Source of the DNA: an uncultured Lachnoclostridium sp.
GTDB lineage: Bacteria > Bacillota > Clostridia > Lachnospirales > Lachnospiraceae
Length of the DNA: 45,108 bases
Assembly (NCBI GenBank): GCA_944376715.1
Contig: CALWDO010000019.1
Coordinates: 1 to 45,108 of the forward strand
Direction of reading: 5' to 3'
This document shows positions 15,120 to 23,007 of the stretch, piece after piece. A program made the translations under genes and the position numbers. Position 1 is the stretch's first letter, and every line of letters starts with the position of its first letter. The notes under the pieces were generated by a model, which did no database searches, had not been told where the DNA came from, and saw nothing but the letters and a program-made list of their open reading frames with translations.

Positions 15120-15863
15120 TCAGGAATATTCCACTTTCAGGAGCGTCAGCCCTTCCGGCGGCATCAGGCGTCCTGCATCAGCTCTGTTGCCCGATTCCAG
15201 AAGCGCGCCCATCTCTTCCGGGCATCGCAGGCCAAGGCCCGCTTCCACCAACGTTCCTGCCAGAATACGCACCATATGGTAGAGGAAGCCGTCTCCGGTA
15301 AAATAGATCCGGATCACGGCTTCTTTTTGTTCAATACGGACCTCATCCAGACGCCGGACCGTGGATTTTTTAAAACGCCTGGGATTCAATGAGGAAAATG
15401 CCAGAAAATCATGCTTTCCGCACAGATACCCCGCCGCTTCCCGCATCCGTTCCACATCCAGCGGTTCTTCAATCCGGGTCATAAAACGGCGCCCGAATAC
15501 ATTGGGAACCGCGGAGTTCCAGATCGTATAGACATAGGTCTTGCGCACTGCGTTCAGCCGGGCATGAAAACGCGGCGCGGCCTCCTCCACTGACAGCACG
15601 GCGATATCCTCCGGCAGATACCGGTTCATATAATCACGGATCTCCTGCGGGCTCATGCTGACCTTGCAGTGAAAATTAATCACCTGCCCGGCGGCATGCA
15701 CACCGCCGTCTGTCCGGCCGGACCCATGAACTTCCACCGGCTCTCCGGCCATCCGGCCGAGCAGGGTCTCCAGTTTTCCCTGAATCGTCTGATCCGTATT
15801 CCCCTGTACCTGCCAGCCCCGGTAACGGGTTCCCTCATATTGTATGACAGCTTTATAATTCAT
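15120..15863 (-). CDS. truA: tRNA pseudouridine(38-40) synthase
   Basis: 247 residues, normal TruA size. It isomerises uridines 38-40 in the anticodon arm of many tRNAs. YEGTRYRGWQVQ near the start and GSGRTDGGVHAAGQV (catalytic Asp in RTD, about residue 52) are diagnostic; FHARLNAVRKTYVYTI and FLYHMVRILAGTLVEAG complete the two-fold TruA structure. It lies eight bases downstream of cobO on the same strand with no terminator between, so it appears to be the last gene of the cobalamin transcription unit. That would place a tRNA modification gene under riboswitch control unless an internal promoter exists. Confidence 0.96.
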   Translation of the reverse strand: MNYKAVIQYEGTRYRGWQVQGNTDQTIQGKLETLLGRMAGEPVEVHGSGRTDGGVHAAGQVINFHCKVSMSPQEIRDYMNRYLPEDIAVLSVEEAAPRFHARLNAVRKTYVYTIWNSAVPNVFGRRFMTRIEEPLDVERMREAAGYLCGKHDFLAFSSLNPRRFKKSTVRRLDEVRIEQKEAVIRIYFTGDGFLYHMVRILAGTLVEAGLGLRCPEEMGALLESGNRADAGRLMPPEGLTLLKVEYS

Positions 15864-15871
15864 ACGTTCAC

Positions 15872-16402
15872 CTACATCTCGATCCCTTTGCGGGCCGGCA
15901 TTCCCTGGTCAAAGGGATGTTTGATCTTCTTCATCTCCGTCACGTAGTCCGCCAGTTCCAGCAGTTCTTCCCCCGGATCCCGTCCGGTCAGTACGATCTC
16001 CAGATGTTCCGGACGGTGAATCAGAAAATCCAATGCCTTTTTTTGGTCTATCAGCCCGTGATTGTAAGCGCTCATAAACTCATCTACGATCAGAAGGTCA
16101 TATTTTTCTTTCGTCGCCCGCGCTGCCGCGTCCAGGAAAAGTTTTGTATAAGCCGCTTTCGCCTGTTCCTTCTGTTCCTCCGTCATGTTCCAGAAAAATC
16201 CGAAATGTTCCGGGCAGAAGCAGCAGATGACGCCGATGGACTGAAGCATATGGACTTCACTGGATCTTCCGTCTTTCATACACTGGCAGAACATGACTTT
16301 CATATTATAGCCGGCCGCGCGCACAGCCAGCCCCACAGCCGCCGTCGTCTTTCCTTTTCCATCTCCACAATAGATATGCATGCACCTTTTCACACGATCC
16401 AT
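15872..16402 (-). CDS. cobO: Cob(I)yrinic acid a,c-diamide adenosyltransferase
   Basis: 176 residues, CobA/CobO/BtuR type. It transfers the 5'-deoxyadenosyl group of ATP to Co(I) of corrinoids. The inverted-type P-loop GDGKGKTTAAVG (about residues 13-24), the segment VMFCQCMKDG, the VDEFMSAYNHG motif and the C-terminal HPFDQGMPARKGIE match the family. The ATG has AAAGGAG nine bases upstream; the N-terminal MDRVKRC extension before MHIYCGDGKGKT is normal. It overlaps the end of cbiB by 13 bases, so the two are translationally linked. Confidence 0.95.
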   Translation of the reverse strand: MDRVKRCMHIYCGDGKGKTTAAVGLAVRAAGYNMKVMFCQCMKDGRSSEVHMLQSIGVICCFCPEHFGFFWNMTEEQKEQAKAAYTKLFLDAAARATKEKYDLLIVDEFMSAYNHGLIDQKKALDFLIHRPEHLEIVLTGRDPGEELLELADYVTEMKKIKHPFDQGMPARKGIEM

Positions 16403-17358
16403 AAGACTACTCCTTTCACAACCATAAATACTATCAGCGCAAGAACAGCCGTCGCATACAGCAGCCGGTTCACCCTGCGGATGTCCTCGTATTCCACCGG
16501 GCGGTCCGGATCGCCGATGGTAGGCTTCTCATACAGCTTTCCAAAATAATATGCGTTTCCGGCCAGTTGAATATGCAGCGCTCCCGCCGCTGCCGCCTCT
16601 GTATGGGCGGAATTGGGGCTGCTGTGATTGCGGCGGTCCCTTAAAAAAATCTTCCAGGCATTTCTGGCGTCCAGTCCGCAGAATGCGGACGCTGTCGACA
16701 TCAGCGCTCCGGACAGACGCGCAGGAATATAATTCAGCACATCGTCGAATTTTGCCGCTGCTCTTCCGAAATACAGATACTTATCGTTTTTATATCCGAC
16801 CATGGAATCCATGGTATTGACTGCCTTATAAAAGAATCCCAGGGGCGCGCCTCCAACGGCAAGGAACAGCAGGGGCGCGATAACGCCGTCCGACGCATTC
16901 TCCGCCACCGTCTCTACGGCAGCTTTTGTAACGCCGGTCTCATCCAGCACCTCCGTATCCCGTCCGACCACCATGGACACGGCATATCTGGCCTGCTTCA
17001 GGTCTCCCTGTGATAAAGCCGCATAAACCTTCATGGTCTCATCTTTCAAAGCCTTGGTGGCAAGAAGCTGATAACACATGACCGTCTCTAAGGCAAACCG
17101 TACATAAGGATGGATCCGGCCTGCCAGATACAGGAGTCCCCAGGCGCACCCCGTGGTGATCCCGGCTGTCAGCACCAGCAGGAATACCCCTGCAGCCAGT
17201 TCTCCATTTTTGTTTTTCGGAAACACACCTCGAAGCAGCTTTTCCAGAGAGCTGATCAGCGCTCCCACCAGCCGGATCGGGTGATAAAGCCAGTGGGGAT
17301 CTCCGATCAGCAGATCCAGCCCAAACCCCAGCACTACGGCAAGTATTGATAGTTCCAT
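16390..17358 (-). CDS. cbiB: Adenosylcobinamide-phosphate synthase
   Basis: 322 residues and several membrane helices. CbiB joins adenosylcobyric acid with aminopropanol phosphate made by CobD. The start MELSILAVVLGFGLDLLIGDPHWLYHPIRLVG contains the family motif GDPxxxxHPxxxxG. VVGRDTEVLDETGVTKAAVETVAENASDGVIAPL is the conserved cytoplasmic segment, and RDRRNHSSPNSAHTEAAAAGAL is the C-terminal signature. The ATG at 17356-17358 matches the family start; it overlaps the end of the cobC-like gene by 25 bases, which fits strong translational coupling. Confidence 0.95.
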   Translation of the reverse strand: MELSILAVVLGFGLDLLIGDPHWLYHPIRLVGALISSLEKLLRGVFPKNKNGELAAGVFLLVLTAGITTGCAWGLLYLAGRIHPYVRFALETVMCYQLLATKALKDETMKVYAALSQGDLKQARYAVSMVVGRDTEVLDETGVTKAAVETVAENASDGVIAPLLFLAVGGAPLGFFYKAVNTMDSMVGYKNDKYLYFGRAAAKFDDVLNYIPARLSGALMSTASAFCGLDARNAWKIFLRDRRNHSSPNSAHTEAAAAGALHIQLAGNAYYFGKLYEKPTIGDPDRPVEYEDIRRVNRLLYATAVLALIVFMVVKGVVLWIV

Positions 17359-17939
17359 AATTCCGTCCCTTCCACAGGCGTCAGAAGATATCCGCACCCG
17401 TTCTTCACCTGAAAGTCAAAATAATCTTTCTTTGGAAACCCGAAAGTTTCCAAAATCGCCATAATTGTACCTCCGTGAACCACGATGGCCGTCCGCTCTC
17501 CGGCGTCTTCCCCTTCCGGCCCGTGACCGGACTGCGCCTTAAGCTCCTGCACGATCCGTGCAAATGCGTCCCTGCACCGTTTCCGGAAAGCAGCCTGGTC
17601 TTCCCCTTCCGGGAACGGCAGCGTACCGCCGCTGTCAATCCACGCCTGATACTTTGGATCTCCGTTCAATTCCCGGTAATTCCGGTTCTCAAACGTTCCG
17701 AAATCACACTCCCGCAGGTCCGGCACCAGTATTGGCTCGCATCCGGGCCAGAGAATCTCTGCCGTCTCAACGCACCGTCTCATAGGGCTCGCATAGATCC
17801 TGTCTGCGAACGGATAATCTTTCTCCTCAAGCCCCCGGATTCCTTCTTCACAGAGGGATTCATCTGTCCGGCTGCCGATGTACCGGCCTTCCAGATTGCC
17901 TGCCGTCTTGCCGTGGCGGATCAAGAGGATCTCACCCAT
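17334..17939 (-). CDS. cobC: Alpha-ribazole phosphatase-like histidine phosphatase
   Basis: 201 residues. Phosphoglycerate-mutase-like fold with catalytic RHGKT (residues 8-12), a second Arg/Glu segment in LRECDFG (proton donor Glu) and the closing VVHGGTIMAI with the second catalytic His. In a cob operon this type removes the 5'-phosphate of alpha-ribazole phosphate or of adenosylcobalamin phosphate at the end of nucleotide-loop assembly. The family is broad, and the assignment rests mainly on its position between cobU/cobS and cbiB. It overlaps the upstream cobU-like gene by eight bases. Confidence 0.85.
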   Translation of the reverse strand: MGEILLIRHGKTAGNLEGRYIGSRTDESLCEEGIRGLEEKDYPFADRIYASPMRRCVETAEILWPGCEPILVPDLRECDFGTFENRNYRELNGDPKYQAWIDSGGTLPFPEGEDQAAFRKRCRDAFARIVQELKAQSGHGPEGEDAGERTAIVVHGGTIMAILETFGFPKKDYFDFQVKNGCGYLLTPVEGTELWNYQYLP

Positions 17940-18312
17940 GTTTGATCACCGTCCCCAGACCGCAGACTACCCGGTGTACTTCCTGCGCCGCCTGCGCCAC
18001 TTTGCAGCAGACGCGCCCGGTCTTCTCCCGGTACGCCCGGTCAAACTGATCCACCGGCACCACTCCGTATCCCAGCTCATTGGTCACCAGTACGATCCGC
18101 GGGTTCCTCTCCAGCAGCTCCTCCAGGGAAAATTCTTTTTCCTCCTGCATAAGCCTGCGGATATATTCATGAAAATGATAGAGCATCCTGACTTCATAGA
18201 CGGCTTCCAACGGGCACCGCGCGCCGTCCGCGGCCTCTTCCGGACGGATCCCGAACTGCCGGAACGCGTACTCTTTCTTTCCCTGAAAGCAGCCTCCCGT
18301 CACCAGTATCAT
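17932..18312 (-). CDS. Short CobU-like protein with degenerate P-loop
   Basis: 126 residues, a second CobU-type gene in the same operon. The start MILVTGGCFQGKKEYA resembles the CobU P-loop (GGxxSGKS), but the Ser/Gly positions are changed to Phe/Gln and the last Ser/Thr to Lys. The region with the guanylylated His (RIxxHxxxR in CobU) is absent. The C-terminal half keeps VTNELGYGVVPVDQFDRAYREKTGRV, the classic CobU ending (EVGxGIVP..R.fRDxxGxxN). Normal CobU is about 180 residues. It may be a non-catalytic partner, an NTPase of changed specificity, or a decaying duplicate. It is coupled to cobS (four-base overlap) and to the cobC gene, which argues for expression. Confidence 0.75.
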   Translation of the reverse strand: MILVTGGCFQGKKEYAFRQFGIRPEEAADGARCPLEAVYEVRMLYHFHEYIRRLMQEEKEFSLEELLERNPRIVLVTNELGYGVVPVDQFDRAYREKTGRVCCKVAQAAQEVHRVVCGLGTVIKHG

Positions 18313-19073
18313 AAAAATTTACCTCCCAGCATCACGGCCAGAGCTATGGCAAGTTCACAGCATTCCAGGAAAAATCCCGCGATATCCCCGGTCGTCCCGC
18401 CAAACTCCTTCATCGCCATGTGATAATAATAGATATATACGGCCCCCGCCGCCAGAAACATGAGAAGCGTCAGCCTCCAGTCCGTTATACATCCCAGCAC
18501 TGCCGCCAGCAAAAGCCACCCTGTCAGCACCACATAGACCACCCTTTTCGCCGCCGCATTCGCGAACATACTAAGCGAACCCTTTTTATTGGCACAGGGA
18601 AATGCCGCCAGAGCAATGCCGCTGAGCGCCCTGGAGACGATGCATCCCAGCGCCGCCACCGTCAGAGCCGCCCCGTCGATTTCACTCCACACTCCCAGAG
18701 CCAGCACGAACCACACACAGCCCATGATCACCGCGAAAGCGCCGGCGTTGGAATCTTTCAGGATCTCCAGCTTCCGCTCCCGGGGCTGATAGGAACTGAG
18801 CGCGTCCATGGTGTCCAGATATCCGTCCAGATGGATACCTCCCGACACCAGCACCGGAATTAACACCAGTCCCGCCGCGCGCATCAGTAAACCAAAGCCT
18901 GCCGCCTCACAGATCCGGCCGTATATCCAGACCAGAAGCCCTGCTACGGCTCCTACGCCCGGGAAGAAACATACCATATATTTCATATTTTCCTTCGTCC
19001 AGTCCGCCCTGGGCACCGGAATCTTGGAAAACATGGCAAATGCCGTCAAAAAACTGTTCCAGACTACTTTCAT
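18309..19073 (-). CDS. cobS: Adenosylcobinamide-GDP ribazoletransferase (cobalamin synthase)
   Basis: 254 residues and five to six membrane helices. CobS joins adenosylcobinamide-GDP with alpha-ribazole (or its phosphate) to make cobalamin (phosphate) at the membrane. GGIHLDGYLDTMDALSSYQPRERKLEILKDS is the conserved metal-binding and catalytic segment; FSKIPVP near the start and GGTTGDIAGF near the end are also typical. The ATG at 19071-19073 overlaps the cobU stop as ATGA; an in-frame GTG three codons upstream is a weaker option. Confidence 0.95.
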   Translation of the reverse strand: MKVVWNSFLTAFAMFSKIPVPRADWTKENMKYMVCFFPGVGAVAGLLVWIYGRICEAAGFGLLMRAAGLVLIPVLVSGGIHLDGYLDTMDALSSYQPRERKLEILKDSNAGAFAVIMGCVWFVLALGVWSEIDGAALTVAALGCIVSRALSGIALAAFPCANKKGSLSMFANAAAKRVVYVVLTGWLLLAAVLGCITDWRLTLLMFLAAGAVYIYYYHMAMKEFGGTTGDIAGFFLECCELAIALAVMLGGKFL

Positions 19074-19612
19074 CCTGTCCACTTCACTTTCTCCAGATTT
19101 CCCTTATGGACCACCGGGATAGAATAGACCACTTCCACCACCAGATCCGCTTTCTCCGCGATCTTCTGATTGATCTGCCCAAGATACCTCTGATACCTCT
19201 GCGTCTCCGGATCATACCGGATGCCGTCGGAGAAGATCTCGTTGGACACCACCACCAGATGGCCGCACTGCTTCTGCACCGCGCAGATACCCTCCAGGAT
19301 CTCTTCCACACAGCGTTCTTTCGCTCCGCCTTCCTGGTACATCTCGTTGGCCGTCAGGTTGGACATGCACTCCAGAAGCGCCGTCCCATAACCTTCCGCA
19401 TGAATATTTTTCAGCCCCGTATAGCACTCCAGCGTATCGAACTCCTTCTCCCGGCGCATGGCCCGGTGACGGGCGATCCGCCGATGGCATTCCTCGTCGA
19501 AGGGATACATGGTCGCGATATACAGGTATGGTTTTGTGCGCAGCTGCAGCACCAGCCCTTCCGCAAACTCGGATTTGCCGCTGCCGCTGCCTCCTGTCAC
19601 CAGTATCAGCAT
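19070..19612 (-). CDS. cobU: Bifunctional adenosylcobinamide kinase / adenosylcobinamide-phosphate guanylyltransferase
   Basis: 180 residues from the ATG at 19610-19612 (an ATG six codons upstream is possible). CobU phosphorylates adenosylcobinamide and then attaches GMP. The P-loop GGSGSGKSEFAE (residues 7-18), the ATMYPFDEECHRRIARHRAMR segment with the presumed guanylylated His-49, and a VVSNEIFSDGI motif near residue 120 support the call. The ending differs from the usual EVGxGIVP form. The proper EVGxGIVP-type ending is instead found in the short CobU-like gene two positions downstream, so the two proteins look complementary. The start overlaps cbiA by seven bases. Confidence 0.9.
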   Translation of the reverse strand: MLILVTGGSGSGKSEFAEGLVLQLRTKPYLYIATMYPFDEECHRRIARHRAMRREKEFDTLECYTGLKNIHAEGYGTALLECMSNLTANEMYQEGGAKERCVEEILEGICAVQKQCGHLVVVSNEIFSDGIRYDPETQRYQRYLGQINQKIAEKADLVVEVVYSIPVVHKGNLEKVKWTG

Positions 19613-20976
19613 CTGTGATATTCCCCGCATTTCTTTAAAAATTCAAAAGCCGCCCCGGGATTGGAATAGTAGAACAGGTGGGGAAATCCCGCGTACATGG
19701 TCTCTCCGGCGCACACACAATTCCACTCCCTGCGTCCCGCCGGTTTTCTGGCGTGAAAACTCTCCCCGCACTGTTCGCTGTCCCAGTAATGAAACTCATG
19801 TCCCCGGATGGTCGTTCCCTCCGGGCCCAGCAGCTGATCCTCCCTGGCTTCCAGCGTAATATAGCCGAAACGTCCCAGCCGGTCAGTTTTATACGCTTTC
19901 GCGTCAATTACACCCGCCATAGGATAAAAGACGCCGTCCGTCCCTTCCAGCTCCCTGTGCAGGTACAGGAATCCCCCGCATTCCGCGATACAGGGCATAC
20001 CGTTCTTCACCGCCCGGCGGACCGCCTCTCTCATGGATTTATTAGCGCTCAGTCTGGCGGCATGAAGCTCCGGGTAGCCGCCGCTTAAGATCATACCGTT
20101 TATGCCTTCCGGAAGTTCCTGATCTTCCAGGGGGGAGAAATGCACCAGCTCCGCGCCCATCTCCTCCAGCAGTTCCAGATTGTCCAGATAGGTAAAGCAG
20201 AAAGCCTCGTCTTCCGCCACCGCAATCCTGGTTTTCCCAAAACCAGGCGCAAGGGACGGCACAGACGGACTGGGCGCCTGCAGCTCCGAAGCGTCTCCGG
20301 CCAGCTTAAGGAATGCGTCCAGATCCAGTGTTTCCTCCAGCACTCCGGCCAGACGGTTCAGCTTCTCTTTCAGTTTTTCGATCTCTCCGGGAAGCTGAAG
20401 CCCCAAATGCCGGCTTTCCAGCACCAGCTCCGGAACTTTCGGCACATAGCCCAGAACCCGGATCTCCAGCTCTTCTTCTATCTGCTTCTTCAATGCCTGA
20501 TAGATCATGGGAGAAACCTGGTTCAGGATCACGCCCCGTATACGGCTGTCGCCGCGGTATTCCAAGAAACCTTTGATCAGCGCCAGCAGGGACAGGCTGG
20601 CCCCTCTGCCGTTCACAATCAGCACCGCCGGCATATCCAGCGTACATGCCACTTCGTAAGTGCTTCCTTCTGTCTTCACACCGCCCAGACCGTCATAATA
20701 ACCCATAACTCCCTCTGCCACGGCCACATCGCATCCGGATGCGTTTCTGGCAAAAAGATAACGGGTGGTCCCGGCGTCCGTAAAAAACGTATCCAGATTC
20801 CGGGATTTGGTACCGATCACTTTTCCATGGAACATGGGATCGATATAATCCGGCCCGCATTTGAATGACGCCACCTTAAGCCCCCTGTTCACCAGGGCCT
20901 GCAGGATGCCGCAGGTAATCAGCGTCTTTCCGCTGCCGCTGGCAGGCGCCGTAAGCAGGATTCTCGGTATCTTCAT
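19606..20976 (-). CDS. cbiA: Cobyrinate a,c-diamide synthase
   Basis: 456 residues. CbiA amidates carboxylates a and c of cobyrinate (or its cobalt form) using glutamine and ATP. The N-terminal dethiobiotin-synthetase-like domain has TAPASGSGKTLITCGIL (P-loop, about 8-18). The C-terminal class I glutaminase-like domain has the catalytic Cys in IAECGGFLYLH (about 328) and GHEFHYWDSE with the His. The ATG overlaps the stop of the cobK-cbiE-cbiT gene as ATGA and has GGAGG nine bases upstream, so upstream in-frame codons are excluded. Confidence 0.95.
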   Translation of the reverse strand: MKIPRILLTAPASGSGKTLITCGILQALVNRGLKVASFKCGPDYIDPMFHGKVIGTKSRNLDTFFTDAGTTRYLFARNASGCDVAVAEGVMGYYDGLGGVKTEGSTYEVACTLDMPAVLIVNGRGASLSLLALIKGFLEYRGDSRIRGVILNQVSPMIYQALKKQIEEELEIRVLGYVPKVPELVLESRHLGLQLPGEIEKLKEKLNRLAGVLEETLDLDAFLKLAGDASELQAPSPSVPSLAPGFGKTRIAVAEDEAFCFTYLDNLELLEEMGAELVHFSPLEDQELPEGINGMILSGGYPELHAARLSANKSMREAVRRAVKNGMPCIAECGGFLYLHRELEGTDGVFYPMAGVIDAKAYKTDRLGRFGYITLEAREDQLLGPEGTTIRGHEFHYWDSEQCGESFHARKPAGRREWNCVCAGETMYAGFPHLFYYSNPGAAFEFLKKCGEYHRC

Positions 20977-23006
20977 GCTTCTTCGCCTCCCCTGCAGGTG
21001 ATGATATAGATCGGATTCTGTCCGGTCATCAGATGATAAGCGCCCAGTTTCCTGGATCTGGCCGTATTTACAGACAGAATCTCTTCCTCGATCAGCGGCA
21101 GGTCTTTCAGGCACTGCATCACTTCCCCCACTGTCTCCAGAGTCACCGTGTTGATCACCAGACGGATCTTCGGATTTTTGCCCAGCAGGCATTCCAGGAT
21201 CTCTTTTAAATTCCCCGCTGATCCTCCGATAAACGCGTGGGTCGGCGCGGGCAGGTCTTCCATAGCTTCCGGAGCCAGTCCTTTCACCACCCGGATATTG
21301 GGTGTGCAGAATTTTCTCTTGTTCTGCTCGATCAGGCCGCAGGCTTCCGCATTCCTCTCTATGGCGTACACCGTACCATCCGGAGCCTGGAGCGCCATCT
21401 CTACGGTCACAGAACCGGTCCCCGCCCCTACATCATAAACTACCGCGTCAGAAGGAAGGTGCAGCTTTGCGACCGACAGACAGCGGACCTCGCTCTTGGT
21501 CATGGGAGCCTTGCCTCTCAGAAATTCTTCGTCGGCGATGCAGGAACAGGAAGCGTCGGAGGCTTCCGGGTTCTCAATCAGCGCCACGCAAAGGCCATCG
21601 TAATTCCCGGCCGCCAGTTCTGACGGCGTTCCCGACGAGATCTTCTCTTCCGGATACCCCAGCCGTTCTCCCACATAAACCCGCACACGGGAAAGTCCGT
21701 ATTCCTCCAGTTCCCGGCACAGCTTGCCTACGCTGTCCCCTCTGCCAAGGAGTGTGAACGTCTTCCGGTGAGTGCGCACGGCCCCCGGAAGATTCACGTC
21801 TCTCCCGTGGGCGCTCTTCAGACACACATCCTCCCAGCTCATACGAAGTCTGGAGCAGAAATATACCACGGAAGAGATACCGCAGACAGTCCGGATCTCA
21901 TAACCTTTCCCGTCCAGCGCGTCATAGAGCCGTTTCGCTCCGCTGTAGAATCCGATATCTCCCGACAGCAGCACAGCAGCGCGGACATATTCCGGATGAA
22001 GCTCCAGATAATCGGCAATCTTCTGAGGATCATACGCATTGTAGGAGGGCTTGCCCTTATGAGCCGCAGATTCCAGCATCCTGCCGGCGCCGATCAACAG
22101 ATCCGCCTCTTCGATGGCCTGTTCCGCCTCCAGCGTCATGCCGGACAGAGTCCCCATTCCGATACCCACGAGAGACACCGTCCTTACAGGAAGTTCGTCC
22201 TGCGTCTCTTCTGCCGGCTGCTCCCGCTCTGCCTCCTTTTCAAGTCCCAGCCGCTCTTCCAGCATCCGCACGGTTTCCGCGTAAGAATATCCCGGCTGAT
22301 CAGCCGGCCGGCCGATCAGCACTACCTGCGCCCCGGCATGTCCGGCAGCCCGGACTTTTTCTTCAAATCCTCCGGCTTTTCCGGTCTCTTTTGTGACCAG
22401 ATATTTGCAGTCAAACTGTCTTAGCATGGCGGCGTTCAGTTCTTCACTGAAAGGCCCCTGCATACATATCAGATTCTTTCCCCGAAATCCCAGCTTCTCA
22501 CAGGACGCGGCCACCTCCGCAGTGGACAGGACTCTGGCGTAAACCCGGTTCTCATAATCCGGAATCGCCGTATATTTATACAATTCTTTGCTTCCTGTAG
22601 TCGCCAGAATATTCCCCGTCGTGCCCTTCAGATATTCCACTGCTTCGTCCACGGAGTCCGTAAAGACAGCTTTTGCGGACAATTCTCCCAGATCCGACGC
22701 TTCCCGGATCAGCCGGATATATTCTATGCCGGTATTCCCGCACGCCTGCGCCAGGTTTTTTGACACCAGAGACGCGTAAGGGTGTGTGGCGTCTACCACC
22801 AGGACGGGATCCTGGTCCCGGATCCATTGTTCCATCTGGCCTTCATCCAGCCGTCCCGCATGAACGTGAAGACAGGGGCCCTCCGCGATCAGCGTTTCGC
22901 CATATTCTGTCGCCACGCAGGCAATAACAGAAACGCCCCGCTCTGCCAGATATTCCGACAACGTCCTTCCTTCTATGGTTCCTGCAAATATAATTACTGG
23001 TTTCAT
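20973..23006 (-). CDS. CobK-CbiE-CbiT triple fusion: cobalt-precorrin-6A reductase and C5,C15/C12-decarboxylating methyltransferases
   Basis: 677 residues holding three pathway enzymes. Residues 1-252 are the precorrin-6A reductase CobK/CbiJ (FAGTIEGRTLSEYLAERG at the start, DATHPYAS near 72-79, TTGSKEL near 136). An acidic linker rich in Glu (253-274) follows. Residues 275-480 are CbiE, the C5/C15 methyltransferase (VSLVGIGMG at 277-285, LLSGDIGFYSGAK near 347). Residues 490-677 are CbiT with a Rossmann SAM site DVGAGTGS (525-532) and FIGGSAGNL. CbiE-CbiT fusions (CobL) are common; having CobK on the same chain lets one polypeptide carry steps from cobalt-precorrin-6A to -8. The frame is uninterrupted, ending in ATGA overlap with cbiA. 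Confidence 0.93.
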   Translation of the reverse strand: MKPVIIFAGTIEGRTLSEYLAERGVSVIACVATEYGETLIAEGPCLHVHAGRLDEGQMEQWIRDQDPVLVVDATHPYASLVSKNLAQACGNTGIEYIRLIREASDLGELSAKAVFTDSVDEAVEYLKGTTGNILATTGSKELYKYTAIPDYENRVYARVLSTAEVAASCEKLGFRGKNLICMQGPFSEELNAAMLRQFDCKYLVTKETGKAGGFEEKVRAAGHAGAQVVLIGRPADQPGYSYAETVRMLEERLGLEKEAEREQPAEETQDELPVRTVSLVGIGMGTLSGMTLEAEQAIEEADLLIGAGRMLESAAHKGKPSYNAYDPQKIADYLELHPEYVRAAVLLSGDIGFYSGAKRLYDALDGKGYEIRTVCGISSVVYFCSRLRMSWEDVCLKSAHGRDVNLPGAVRTHRKTFTLLGRGDSVGKLCRELEEYGLSRVRVYVGERLGYPEEKISSGTPSELAAGNYDGLCVALIENPEASDASCSCIADEEFLRGKAPMTKSEVRCLSVAKLHLPSDAVVYDVGAGTGSVTVEMALQAPDGTVYAIERNAEACGLIEQNKRKFCTPNIRVVKGLAPEAMEDLPAPTHAFIGGSAGNLKEILECLLGKNPKIRLVINTVTLETVGEVMQCLKDLPLIEEEILSVNTARSRKLGAYHLMTGQNPIYIITCRGGEEA

Positions 23007-23007
23007 C

